Of a stretch of 41,066 bases of DNA, positions 18,543 through 26,993 are shown in pieces; position 1 is the first letter of the stretch, and every line of letters begins with the position of its first letter. Source of the stretch: DATEPR01 sp036503065 (lineage in GTDB: Bacteria > Actinomycetota > Actinomycetes > Mycobacteriales > Pseudonocardiaceae); the NCBI GenBank assembly GCA_036503065.1, contig DASXXM010000702.1:1-41066 (forward strand), in the 5' to 3' direction. The position numbers and the translations under genes are program-made. The notes beneath the pieces are model-generated. The model was not told where the DNA came from, made no database searches, and was given only the letters and a program-made list of their open reading frames with translations.

Positions 18543-19313
18543 ATGACCAGCGGGCTTGGTGACGCCACGGACGACGTGGTGCGGGCGCTGGCCGGCTTGG
18601 CCCCGGAGCCGATCGACCTGATGCCGCGGATCTTCGCGTGGTGGTGCCGGGTGGACGCGCCGATCGGCGAGGTGTTCGTCGCGTTCACCGAGCGCGGCGT
18701 CTGCTACCTGCGCTCCAGCGAGCTGGTGCTGGCCGAACCCATGCTGTTCAGCGAGTCGTTCCGTGCCCGCTTCCGGCGGCCGGTCCTGCCGGCGCCGCGC
18801 CCACCGGACGGGCTGGAGTCGGCGCTGCGTACCGGCGAGTTGGGCGAACTGCGGCTGGACCTGCGTGACCTGACCGAGTTCGAGCGTGCGGTCCTGGTGG
18901 CCGCCGGCCGGATTCCGGTGGGGGAGGTGCGGCCCTACACCTGGATCGCCAGGGAGATCGGCAGACCGGCGGCGGCCGGCGGGGTCGGCACGGCGTTGGT
19001 CCGCAATCCCGTGCCGCTGCTGGTGCCGTGTCATCGGGTGATCCATCCCGGCGGCGACGTGGGCGGCTACGTTCTCGGCCGGCAGGTCAAGGAACGTTTG
19101 CTGCGCGCGGAAATGGTGAACCTGGACGAGGTGCGGGTGCTGGCAGGCCGGCGGGTGTACTACCTCGGCTGTACGAGCACGAACGTCGTGTGCTTCCCGA
19201 CCTGCCAGCACGTGCGAGCCGTCACCGAGGAGTACCGGCGAGGCTTCCGCACTGTCGACGAGGCAGTGGCCGCGGGCTACCTGCCATGCCCGCACTGTCG
19301 ACCAGGGCACTGA
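18543..19313 (+). CDS. O6-alkylguanine-DNA methyltransferase fused to Ada-type zinc domain
   Basis: 256 residues; the ATG follows GGAAGGGG at good spacing. Residues about 25-190 are a methylated-DNA-protein cysteine methyltransferase with acceptor Cys163 in VPCHRVI and the following GGYVLGRQVKERLL. Residues about 204-254 match the Ada N-terminal zinc domain, with Cys217, Cys221, Cys249 and Cys252 in VVCFPTC and PCPHC; in Ada the first of these cysteines accepts methyl groups from DNA phosphotriesters. The order is the reverse of E. coli Ada, and the AraC-like DNA-binding domain is absent. It should remove O6-methylguanine and possibly methylphosphotriesters. It lies between the sigma factor and the N-nitroso biosynthesis operon, suggesting self-protection. 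Confidence 0.88.
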   Translation: MTSGLGDATDDVVRALAGLAPEPIDLMPRIFAWWCRVDAPIGEVFVAFTERGVCYLRSSELVLAEPMLFSESFRARFRRPVLPAPRPPDGLESALRTGELGELRLDLRDLTEFERAVLVAAGRIPVGEVRPYTWIAREIGRPAAAGGVGTALVRNPVPLLVPCHRVIHPGGDVGGYVLGRQVKERLLRAEMVNLDEVRVLAGRRVYYLGCTSTNVVCFPTCQHVRAVTEEYRRGFRTVDEAVAAGYLPCPHCRPGH

Positions 19314-19792
19314 CGGGCACCGCTCCCGACACCACCGGAATGGCGGCACTGTGCGCCGGTTAACGTGCGCCACAATTGGTTCGACAGGGCGGGCACACAA
19401 CACCGAAATCGCATGATCTGTTGCAGCGGGCTTTCTTACGTTGAGTGACAGTCTCGATTGAAGTCCACCCGATCGGCCTACCGACGTGGTAGATGTGCCG
19501 CGGTTGTACGGATTGTCAGGCACCGTGGTTCGGGTTGTGTGACGACCTGCCGCCGCAGGCGGTCTTGTCAAGGGCTGTTCGGGTCATGTCGGTGGCGGAC
19601 AAATCCTTCGTTTGATGGCACGCTTCCTCCAGCGTGCGATCATCGGAATTCCGGTTGGTTGCCGGCCTTCGGTACGGTTGCTTTACTGGAACTCATCGAA
19701 GTTGTGCGGACTCCGCAAACAATCGAACCCGAGTCGCGCAGTCGGCTCCTGTTCCACGCGTGGTAAACCCCTCTAGCTACGGAGACATCTAG
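19314..19792 (+). other. 479-bp leader/promoter region of the N-nitroso operon
   Basis: No convincing gene; it is visibly less GC-rich than its surroundings. Two hairpins stand out: CCTGC/GCAGG at 19546-19559, and a perfect 7-bp stem with TCCTCC loop at 19618-19637. A short frame at 19458-19766 has no codon bias or ribosome site. The promoter must lie here, but I cannot pick a clear -35/-10 pair on the plus strand. The length suggests room for regulator binding or a long 5' leader. Confidence 0.5.
19618..19637 (+). promoter_or_regulatory. Hairpin with anti-Shine-Dalgarno-like loop
   Basis: GCACGCT and AGCGTGC form a perfect 7-bp stem around the loop TCCTCC. The loop is complementary to GGAG-type ribosome sites such as CGGAGA at 19781-19786 ahead of the methyltransferase start. 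It could regulate translation or simply be a structural element; there is no experimental basis. Confidence 0.3.
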
Positions 19793-20875
19793 GTGCTGGG
19801 CGAACGCGTACAAACGCAGTTGTTGGGCGCATTGAGAGAAGACCTGAGTAATCGATTCCTGCTGGCCTCTGTGCAGGGCGCGCTGGATTCTGCGCAACAA
19901 TCAATGGGCTTGATTCGCGCTATGCTGCAGGCGGATCGAGAAAATACCGACCCGGCCGACATCGCGTTGTCGTCGGCAATTCCCACCGTGCCGCGCTGGC
20001 ATTTCGCGATGCTGAACGACCTGGAACGCAACGAGGCGTTCGCGGTCGCGCTGGACAACGTCGTGCCGCAGGGCGCGCACGTGCTCGACATCGGTTCCGG
20101 CACCGGCCTGCTGTCCATGATGGTGGCTCGGGCGGGTGCGGCGTCGGTTACCACGTGTGAGCAGAACCCGACGCTCGCCGAACTGGCCAGGCAGATCGTC
20201 GCACGTCACGGCCTGTCGGACGTGATCACCATCGTGCCGAAGATGTCCACCGACCTGGTTGTCGGCGTCGACCTGCCGCGCCGCGCCGACCTGATCGTGT
20301 CCGAGATCGTGGACTGCGGCCTGGTCGGCGAGGGTGTCCTGCCGACGGTCCGGCACGCCCGCGAGCACCTGTTGGCGCCGGGCGGGCGGCTGCTGCCGGA
20401 GTCGGCGCGGATCTTCGGCACACTGGTCGACAGCGTCGCGGTGGACCGCCTCAACCGGGTGCGGTTCGCCGGCGGATTCGATGTCGGACTCCTGAACGGA
20501 CTGGCCACCCGAGGTCATTTCCCGGTGCGCCTGTCGACCTGGCCACACCGGCTGCTCTCCGCGGCCACCGAACTGCACTCGTTCGATTTCGCCGCCGGTG
20601 CACTGACCGACGGATCGACCGAGGCCGATGTCGAGGTGACCGTGGCCGGCACCGCGCACGGCCTCGCGGTGTGGTTCGACCTCACCCTGGGTGGCGGCGT
20701 CCTGCTGCGCAATTCACCGGACAATCCGGGATCGCACTGGATGCAGGCATTCGTGCAGTTCGACGAGCCGGTCGACCTGACCGTCGGCGAACGCGTGCAA
20801 TTCGAATTCTGTTGGCAGGACACCCGGCTTTCGGTGCGAAAAATCAATATCTCTGCCATGGCGAAGGGAAAGTAG
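19793..20875 (+). CDS. sznE: L-arginine N-methyltransferase, PRMT fold (SznE/StzE-like)
   Basis: 360 residues from a GTG preceded by GGAG. The Rossmann SAM-binding motif is VLDIGSGTG (97-105), with acidic residue Glu123 for the ribose. The PRMT double-E loop is present as SEIVD...GE (Glu171 and Glu180), which holds the arginine guanidine, and a THW-loop equivalent reads SHW at 314-316. Protein arginine methyltransferases are rare in bacteria. In the streptozotocin pathway the homologous SznE/StzE methylates free L-arginine to N-omega-methylarginine, the substrate of the N-nitrosating enzyme. The next gene is that enzyme's homologue and starts within the stop codon of this one (TAGTG), which fixes the functional link. 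The N-terminal ~60 residues are helical. Confidence 0.88.
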   Translation: MLGERVQTQLLGALREDLSNRFLLASVQGALDSAQQSMGLIRAMLQADRENTDPADIALSSAIPTVPRWHFAMLNDLERNEAFAVALDNVVPQGAHVLDIGSGTGLLSMMVARAGAASVTTCEQNPTLAELARQIVARHGLSDVITIVPKMSTDLVVGVDLPRRADLIVSEIVDCGLVGEGVLPTVRHAREHLLAPGGRLLPESARIFGTLVDSVAVDRLNRVRFAGGFDVGLLNGLATRGHFPVRLSTWPHRLLSAATELHSFDFAAGALTDGSTEADVEVTVAGTAHGLAVWFDLTLGGGVLLRNSPDNPGSHWMQAFVQFDEPVDLTVGERVQFEFCWQDTRLSVRKINISAMAKGK

Positions 20876-22290
20876 TGAATTTCATCCCCAACCACACCCC
20901 GTTCGAGCTGACCCCGGCGCAGCTGAGGGAGATCGCCCTCGACTTCGCCAGCAATCCCATCTACCTGGACAACGAGGAGTGGGAGAACGAGGACAACCCG
21001 TTCCGCCGGCAGCTGCGTCCGCAGATCATCGGGCACCTGGACTTCCACGAGCCGCTGCCGAAGGAACAGATCCTGGACTACTCGGCGCTGGCCGCGAACC
21101 GGCTGCTCGCCACGGTGTACGAGACCGACCTGATGTTCCTGCCCAAGCACGGCCTCGACGACGCCAAGCTGGCCGACCTCAGGAAGTTCTACAGCGCCAC
21201 CAACCGGGCGCGCGGCGAGATGATCCGGCCCTACCTGGAACGCCACGTCTTCGGTTTCCTGGACGAGGTCGAGGTGAGCGGCAAGTGGACGAAGGAGAGC
21301 CTCGCGGCGTACCTGGGCCGGCTGGCCGGCCTGCCATCGGAGCCCACCGCGAGCGAGCGCGCCATCCAGGCGTCCAGCAATCCCGAGCGCGCCGCCCGCA
21401 ACTGGCTGATCCAGTTCGCGCCGGACTTCCTGTCCGAGGCATCGCCGATGATCCGCAACGTGATGGGCTACTACGGCCCCGTGCAGTCGGACTGGTTCAA
21501 GGTCATCATCGACGAGTACGGCTACGGCGTGCACGACACCAAGCACAGCACGCTGTTCGAGAACACCCTGGCGTCGGTCGGGCTCAGCGCCGACCTGCAC
21601 CGCTACTGGCAGTACTACCTGACCAGCAGCCTGATGATGAGCAACTACTTCCACTATCTCGGCAAGAACCACGAGATGTTCTTCCGCTACCTCGGCGCGC
21701 TCTACTACACCGAGACCACGCTGGTCCCGTTCTGCGACCGGGCGGCCCGCCTGCTCACCGACGTGTTCGGCGACACGGCTGACGTGAAGTACTTCACCGA
21801 GCACGTCCACATCGACACGCACCACGGCCGGATGGCGCTGGAGAAGCTGATCATGCCGATCGTCGACTACTGCGGCGAGGCGGTCATCCCGGAGATCGTC
21901 CGCGGTTTCGAGGAGTTCCAGCTGCTGGCCCGGATCGCCGACGACGACTTCGCCGCCCAGGTGGCCTGGATGGACGCCGGTCCGACGAACAAGCAGCTGC
22001 ACGAACCGGTGTGGGGGAAGGTCGAGGCCGGCGAGGTCACGGCCCCGGTCGCGCACATCGTCGAGCCGAGGGGTGAGCTGTCCAACACCCACCAGCACGA
22101 CGGTGACGAGCTGTGCCACATCGTGTCCGGCACGATGAAGTTCGTCAGCGGCTACGACTCCCACCAGATCCTGGAGCCGGGCGAGGGCACGGTGATCTGG
22201 CGCAACCGGCTGCACGGCGCGATCATCGAGTCCGAGGAGTGCGTGTACGAGATCCACTCGGTCGGCGACTACCGCGCATGCTTGTCGTGA
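20875..22290 (+). CDS. sznF: N-nitrosating diiron/cupin metalloenzyme (SznF/StzF-like)
   Basis: 471 residues from the GTG overlapping the previous stop; the purine-rich AAGGGAA is upstream. Residues 1-~140 form a helical domain, ~150-345 a haem-oxygenase-like diiron domain, and ~375-471 a cupin. Diiron ligands by position are Glu188, Glu214, His224, Glu280, His310, Asp314 and His317; cupin ligands are His406, His408 and His447. These sit one residue before the SznF numbering I remember (189, 215, 225, 281, 311, 315, 318; 407, 409, 448), so all ten are kept. SznF hydroxylates N-omega-methylarginine twice at the diiron site, and its cupin rearranges the product to an N-nitrosourea-bearing citrulline. 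The same reaction is expected here. Confidence 0.92.
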   Translation: MNFIPNHTPFELTPAQLREIALDFASNPIYLDNEEWENEDNPFRRQLRPQIIGHLDFHEPLPKEQILDYSALAANRLLATVYETDLMFLPKHGLDDAKLADLRKFYSATNRARGEMIRPYLERHVFGFLDEVEVSGKWTKESLAAYLGRLAGLPSEPTASERAIQASSNPERAARNWLIQFAPDFLSEASPMIRNVMGYYGPVQSDWFKVIIDEYGYGVHDTKHSTLFENTLASVGLSADLHRYWQYYLTSSLMMSNYFHYLGKNHEMFFRYLGALYYTETTLVPFCDRAARLLTDVFGDTADVKYFTEHVHIDTHHGRMALEKLIMPIVDYCGEAVIPEIVRGFEEFQLLARIADDDFAAQVAWMDAGPTNKQLHEPVWGKVEAGEVTAPVAHIVEPRGELSNTHQHDGDELCHIVSGTMKFVSGYDSHQILEPGEGTVIWRNRLHGAIIESEECVYEIHSVGDYRACLS

Positions 22291-22622
22291 GTTTCGCGGT
22301 CGAGGGCACCGGAAACAGCGTGGATGTGGGCGGCGTGCCCTACGTCTACGCGCGCACGCCACGCGGCTCGTTCGTGCTGCCCGCGCGGTGCGCGCACCGC
22401 GGCGGACCGCTGCACCTGGCCACCGTCGACGAGACCGGCGCACTGCTGGTCTGCCCGTGGCACGAGCGGACCACGTCGGCCAACCGGCTGATCCGCAGGA
22501 GCGTGCCGGCCGTCCGCGCCGGAAACACGGTCACCGCGGTGTTCCCGGTGCCGGCGGACACCGAGGTCGTCACCCGCCACCGGCCGGTCTCACCGGATCT
22601 CTGCGGCCGGCACGTGGCCTGA
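22278..22622 (+). CDS. Small Rieske-type 2Fe-2S protein
   Basis: 114 residues; the ATG overlaps the preceding stop by 13 bases (a GTG at 22287 gives a 4-base GTGA overlap instead). The Rieske ligands are Cys38 and His40 in RCAHRGGPL, and Cys59 and His62 in CPWHE, with 18 residues between the pairs. No membrane helix or oxygenase domain is attached, so it is a soluble ferredoxin. Translational coupling to the N-nitrosating enzyme suggests it passes electrons to that enzyme's iron centres, which need reduction for O2 activation. An alternative is an accessory subunit for a different oxygenase, but none is encoded nearby. Function inferred from context. Confidence 0.85.
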   Translation: MLVVSFAVEGTGNSVDVGGVPYVYARTPRGSFVLPARCAHRGGPLHLATVDETGALLVCPWHERTTSANRLIRRSVPAVRAGNTVTAVFPVPADTEVVTRHRPVSPDLCGRHVA

Positions 22623-22721
22623 CCTGTTCTGCGCTACCGAGCGATCCGGTGTTCGGCGTCGAAAGCCGGACACCGGACTCGCCCGGCCGTCACCCCGGAC
22701 CGAGAGTTGAGGAACCCGTAC

Positions 22722-23684
22722 ATGGCCTACGCAGCCGGCATCGAGGCGTTCGTGGACAAGGTGAACGCCGCGCTGCCACCCGACTTCTACACCTATCAGG
22801 TCGACCGTCAGCGTGCCCTCTACGACTCGCTGGTCGACGCGCTGCCCATCCCGGTTCCGGACACCGTCACCTGGCGGGACGCCACGGTCGACCGCGACGG
22901 CGGGCCGGTGTCGCTGCGGATCTACGAACCCGCCCGGCGCACCGGGGACGGCGTGGTGTTCTACATCCGTGGCGGCGGTTTCGTGATCGGGTCGCTGACC
23001 AGCCACCACAGCCTGGTCGCGGAGATCGCGGACCGGACCGGGCTGGTCACGATCGCGCTGGACTTCGGCATGGCACCGGAGCACCCGTTCCCCGGCCCGC
23101 TGGAGGACTGCTACGTCGCGATCCGCGCGGTACTCGGCGATCCGGGCGCCTTCGGCCTGACGATCGACACCGATGCGGCGGTGATCGCGGGGGAGAGCTC
23201 CGGCGCCAACATGGCCGTGGTGCTGTCGATGATGGCGCGCGACCGGGGCGGCCCGGCGCTGCGCGGTCAGGCGCTGCTCAGCCCGGTACTGGACTTCACC
23301 CGGTGGCGGCACGGCGGCGAGGACGCGCCGTTGCTGTCCGGCGGCGAGATGGAGTACTACACCGCCTGCTACTGCCCCGATCCGGAACAGGCTGCCGGCG
23401 ACTACGTGTCCCCGTTGCTGGACGGCAAGTTCCACGACCTGCCGGCGGCGTACGTGGTCGGGTGCGAGCTGGACTCGCTGCGGGTCGACGCGGAGAAGTA
23501 CGCCGCGCTGCTGCGCGAGCACGGCACGCCGGTCGAGTTCGTGCTCGAGCCGGGCATGGTGCACGCGCCGGTCCGGGCCAGGGGCGTCAGCGCGCCCGCG
23601 TCGGACATGGTCCGCCGGTTCTGCGGCGCGATCGCGCGCCTGGCCGGGAACGACGCGCCGGTGGTGGCCCGTGCACACGACTGA
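22722..23684 (+). CDS. Alpha/beta hydrolase, hormone-sensitive-lipase family
   Basis: 320 residues; the ATG is preceded by GAGG at 9 bases. The HSL-type signature is present: oxyanion-hole RGGG (83-86; usually HGGG, so the His is replaced by Arg), nucleophile elbow GESSGAN with Ser159, then Asp251 in CELDSLRVD and His281 in GMVHAP. The triad is complete, so it should cleave or form an ester or amide bond. The segment D-F-G-M-A-P-E-H-P-F-P is typical of the family. In this operon it may trim a protected intermediate or hydrolyse a peptide-like product. Substrate unknown. It overlaps the following ATP-grasp gene by 14 bases. Confidence 0.85.
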   Translation: MAYAAGIEAFVDKVNAALPPDFYTYQVDRQRALYDSLVDALPIPVPDTVTWRDATVDRDGGPVSLRIYEPARRTGDGVVFYIRGGGFVIGSLTSHHSLVAEIADRTGLVTIALDFGMAPEHPFPGPLEDCYVAIRAVLGDPGAFGLTIDTDAAVIAGESSGANMAVVLSMMARDRGGPALRGQALLSPVLDFTRWRHGGEDAPLLSGGEMEYYTACYCPDPEQAAGDYVSPLLDGKFHDLPAAYVVGCELDSLRVDAEKYAALLREHGTPVEFVLEPGMVHAPVRARGVSAPASDMVRRFCGAIARLAGNDAPVVARAHD

Positions 23685-24951
23685 CCCGGATGGCCCCGCG
23701 GTGATCGTCGACCCGTACTCGTCGGGCGCGCTGTTCCCGGCCGCGCTCGCCGAGCACGGCATCGACGTGGTCGCCGTGGTGACCGCGGCACGGCCGCCGG
23801 ACGCGTTCGCGTCGTCCTACCGGCCACAGGACTTCCCGCGGACGCTCGTGTACACCGGCGACCTGATCGCGCTGGCCGACCAAGTGCGGGCGCTACGTCC
23901 GCGCTGCGTGATCGCCGGCTGCGAGTCCGGTGTCGAACTCGCGGAGCAACTCGCGCCGCTGGTCCTGCCGGACCGGTGCAACGTGCCGGCACTGGCCGCG
24001 GCACGCCGGGACAAGTGGCGGATGGCCACCGCGGTGGCCGCCGCCGGGCTGCCGGTGATCCCGCAGATCTGCACCGACGACGTCGACGCGGTCGCGGCAT
24101 GGCTGTCACTGGAGGGCCTGGTCGGCCGCGATCTGGTGATCAAGCCGCCGAAGAGCGCCAGCACGGACGGTGTGGTGAAGGTGCCGGGCGGCCGTGGCTG
24201 GGCCGACGTCTTCGCGGCGCAACTCGGCCGGGTCAACCAGTTCGGCGACGTGGACGACCGGCTGCTGGTGCAGAAGTTCGTCACCGGCACCGAATACGTG
24301 GTCGACACGTTCAGCGACGACGGCCGGCACGGCATCGTGGACGTCTGCCGCTATTCCAAGGTGGACAACGGACCGCACATGGCGGTCTACGACGCGATGC
24401 GCTGGGTCGCACCGGACGACCCGGCCGTCCCGCCCGTGGTCGGCTACGCGCGTGCCGTGCTGGACGCGGTGGGCGTGCGGTTCGGCGCCGCCCACATCGA
24501 GATCATGGACACCGCGGACGGCCCGGTGCTGATCGAACTCGGCGCCCGGCCGCACGGCGGCGGCCAGCCCAGGTTCAACCGGATCGCGACCGGGGACAGC
24601 CAGATCGACCGCGCGGTACGCAGTCTCGTCGGCGCCGACGTGCCCACCGACTACCGGCTGCTGCGCCACCAGCTCTGCGTGTTCCACATCGCGCCGGCAT
24701 CCGGTGTGGTGCGCAACGTCGCGGCGCTGGACGCGGTCGAAGCACTGCCCAGCCACCACTTCTCGGTACGGCACCTGGTCGAGGGCGGCCAGGTGGTGGC
24801 GACCAGGAGCCTGGTGGACAGCCTGGAGTTCGGCTTCGTCATGCTGTCGCACCCGGACGCGAACCAGGTCGAGCGGGACTACCGGATCGTCCGCGAACTG
24901 GAGCGCGACCTGGTGATCGACGACGTCGAACTGGCGCTACCGGTCGACTGA
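23671..24951 (+). CDS. ATP-grasp carboxylate-amine ligase
   Basis: 426 residues from a GTG inside the end of the hydrolase gene. Domains: N-terminal preATP-grasp fold (about 1-100, starting AVIVDPYSSGALF), ATP-grasp (about 110-320), and a C-terminal domain. Nucleotide-binding motifs are DLVIKPPKSASTDGV and LVQKFVTGTEYVVD; Mg ligands lie in HIEIMDTADGPVLIELGARPHGG. This pattern matches the L-amino-acid ligase type that activates a carboxylate as acyl phosphate and joins it to an amine, as in bacilysin- or butirosin-related pathways. Here it probably couples the N-nitroso amino acid, or a partner, to a second building block. Substrates cannot be read from sequence. Confidence 0.88.
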   Translation: MHTTDPDGPAVIVDPYSSGALFPAALAEHGIDVVAVVTAARPPDAFASSYRPQDFPRTLVYTGDLIALADQVRALRPRCVIAGCESGVELAEQLAPLVLPDRCNVPALAAARRDKWRMATAVAAAGLPVIPQICTDDVDAVAAWLSLEGLVGRDLVIKPPKSASTDGVVKVPGGRGWADVFAAQLGRVNQFGDVDDRLLVQKFVTGTEYVVDTFSDDGRHGIVDVCRYSKVDNGPHMAVYDAMRWVAPDDPAVPPVVGYARAVLDAVGVRFGAAHIEIMDTADGPVLIELGARPHGGGQPRFNRIATGDSQIDRAVRSLVGADVPTDYRLLRHQLCVFHIAPASGVVRNVAALDAVEALPSHHFSVRHLVEGGQVVATRSLVDSLEFGFVMLSHPDANQVERDYRIVRELERDLVIDDVELALPVD

Positions 24952-24954
24952 GCG

Positions 24955-25584
24955 ATGCCACCGTCGTTGATCAGCGTCACCTTCCTGCTCAGTTCGCTGG
25001 TGGTGATCATGACGCCCGGCCCGGACCTGGCGTTGATCACGCACCTGGTGCTGACCAGGGGACGACTGCGGCCCGCGCTGGCCGCCGCGGTCGGGATGAT
25101 CACCGCGGGCGCGCTGCAGGTGACGATCGGGGCGCTCGGGCTGGCGCTGCTGCCGGCGGCGAAGCCGATGCTGTTCGCGGCGTTGCGCTGGGTGGCCGCG
25201 GTCGTGCTGCTGGGCATGGCCGCGGCCGCCCTGCGCTCGGCACTGCGGCCGCCCGACCCGGCAGCGCCGCCCGAACCGACGCCACCGACCCGGCGGACGT
25301 TCCTGTACGGCCTGCTGTGTACGGGCACCAACCCGAAGGTCGGCGTCTTCCTGTTGGCGTTCCTGCCGCAGTTCGTGCCGCCGGGCGTGGCGCTGGGTGG
25401 TGGCGTGGCGCTGCTGGCGGCGGTGTACCTGGCCATGGTGCTGCTCTGGCTGTCGGTCTGGATGACGCTGATCCACCGGCTGGCCCGATTCGTGCACACC
25501 CCGACCGTGACACGGATCGCCGCGGGCGCCACCTCGGTGATCTTCACGTTCTTCGCCCTACGGCTGCTCCTCGGCGGTCGGTGA
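24955..25584 (+). CDS. LysE/RhtB-family amino-acid exporter
   Basis: 209 residues beginning three bases after the ATP-grasp stop. It has the family start (ISVTFLLSSLVVIMTPGPD) with the MTPGPD motif, five to six membrane helices, and the central GTNPKVGVFLLAFLPQF segment that defines LysE/RhtB translocators. These proteins export amino acids and close derivatives. In this operon the substrate is probably an amino-acid-derived product or intermediate such as the nitrosated citrulline or its conjugate, giving protection as well as secretion. A 161-bp gap follows before the next ligase gene. Confidence 0.88.
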   Translation: MPPSLISVTFLLSSLVVIMTPGPDLALITHLVLTRGRLRPALAAAVGMITAGALQVTIGALGLALLPAAKPMLFAALRWVAAVVLLGMAAAALRSALRPPDPAAPPEPTPPTRRTFLYGLLCTGTNPKVGVFLLAFLPQFVPPGVALGGGVALLAAVYLAMVLLWLSVWMTLIHRLARFVHTPTVTRIAAGATSVIFTFFALRLLLGGR

Positions 25585-25745
25585 CGGCGCGGATTAGCCC
25601 GTTCGAGGGATCACCCCGCCCGAACGCAACGCTCCCGCCCAATCCGGGGTTCCCCTTCATGACAGACAGCACCCAGCAACTCGCTCGACGTTCGAAATGT
25701 CCGAACTTGTCAGTTGTCCGACCGACGCAGGATGGGAATCGGGAA

Positions 25746-26993
25746 ATGGGATTGGACCGTGAGTCCGGCAACAAGCCGTTGCTGTTGCTGGTCGGCAGTA
25801 GCGCACGGCGCAGCAGGGAGTTCATCCTGCGGTCGGTCGCCGCTCACTACCGGCTGTGGCTGCTGCAACCGGCCGCGGTGTCCTGGGAGGCGCCGTACGT
25901 CGTCGGCAACACCGTCGTGGACAACACCGACGCGACCCGACTGGTCGAGGCCGCCCGCGCGGTAGCCGCACACGAACCGGTGGCCGGCGTGTTCTGCTAC
26001 GACGAGGGCCTGGTCTGGCCGGCCGCCGCGGTCAGCACCGCACTCGGCCTACCCGGCAACGCACCCGAGGTGATCGCCGCCTGCCGGGACAAGAACGCCA
26101 CCCGGGTAGCGCTGGCAGCCGCAGGCGTGCCACAGCCCCTGTCGATCGGCGTGCACAGTCTGGACGAGGCACTCACCGCCGCCGAGAAGATCGGCTTCCC
26201 GGTGGTGCTGAAGCCACGCGGGCTGGCCGGCAGCATGGGCGTCAAGCTGGCCACCAACGGCGACGAGGTCACCGCCGCGTATGCCGCGGCCACCGCCGTC
26301 TCGTATCCCGGTGTCCCGGTGTTCGAGATGTCCGTGCTGGTCGAGGAGTACGTGGACGGCCCGGAGATCAGCATCGACGCGGTGTTCCACGACGGGGAGT
26401 GCGTGCCACTGGCGCTGGCCCGCAAACAGGTGGGTTTCGACCCGTTCTTCGAGGAAACCGGCCACGTCGTGGACGCGAACGACCCGTTACTGACCGACCA
26501 GAAGCTGATCGACGCGTTGCGGCGCAGCCACGCCGCACTCGGCTTCCACACCGGCGTCACCCACACCGAGTTCCGCCTCGGTGCCGACGGCCCACGCCTG
26601 TTGGAGGTCAACGCCCGTCTCGGCGGCGACATGATCCCGTACCTGGGATACCTGGCCACCGGCGTCGACATCGCCCTGGCTGCCGCCGACGTCGCCGCAG
26701 GCCGCCGGCCCGACACCAGCCCCAGCCACCACAAGGTGGCCGCGGTCGCATTCCGCTACCCGGAACGGGACATCACGGTGGAAGCGGTCACCGTGCACGA
26801 AGACCGATTTCCCCCACAGGTACACAGCGCCACCGCCCTGGCCGACCCCGGCGCGGTGCTACGCCTGCCACCCCGCGGCTACATCGCCCGCTACGGCCGA
26901 GTCATCACCGTGGCCGACACCGTCGAGGAAGCGCTCGTGGACACGACCGACGTCATAGAACTGCGCGGACACACCGAGGAGGTCGGTTCCTGA
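25746..26993 (+). CDS. Second ATP-grasp ligase
   Basis: About 415 residues from the ATG at 25746; an in-frame ATG at 25659 would add 29 poorly conserved residues. The preATP-grasp region (KPLLLLVGSS) leads into an ATP-grasp fold with IGFPVVLKPRGLAGSMGV, VLVEEYVDGPEISIDAV, and Mg-binding THTEFRL...LLEVNARLGGDMI. It is carbamoyl-phosphate-synthase-like and different in detail from the other ligase of the operon. Two non-redundant ligases suggest a dipeptide or tripeptide, or a ligase plus an activating enzyme. The gap upstream contains an inverted repeat of CCGGGG/CCCC type near 25645 and might hold an internal promoter. The stop overlaps the exporter start (TGATG). Confidence 0.87.
   Translation: MGLDRESGNKPLLLLVGSSARRSREFILRSVAAHYRLWLLQPAAVSWEAPYVVGNTVVDNTDATRLVEAARAVAAHEPVAGVFCYDEGLVWPAAAVSTALGLPGNAPEVIAACRDKNATRVALAAAGVPQPLSIGVHSLDEALTAAEKIGFPVVLKPRGLAGSMGVKLATNGDEVTAAYAAATAVSYPGVPVFEMSVLVEEYVDGPEISIDAVFHDGECVPLALARKQVGFDPFFEETGHVVDANDPLLTDQKLIDALRRSHAALGFHTGVTHTEFRLGADGPRLLEVNARLGGDMIPYLGYLATGVDIALAAADVAAGRRPDTSPSHHKVAAVAFRYPERDITVEAVTVHEDRFPPQVHSATALADPGAVLRLPPRGYIARYGRVITVADTVEEALVDTTDVIELRGHTEEVGS

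Noticed and set aside
19458..19766. Open frame of 102 codons in the leader before the methyltransferase
   Set aside because: No ribosome site, no codon bias and Arg/Cys-rich random composition; more likely non-coding.
20875..22290. Reading the SznF-like protein as a TenA/PqqC-type or simple cupin protein
   Set aside because: The combination of a seven-ligand diiron site, a three-His cupin, length 471 and the PRMT neighbour fits SznF specifically.
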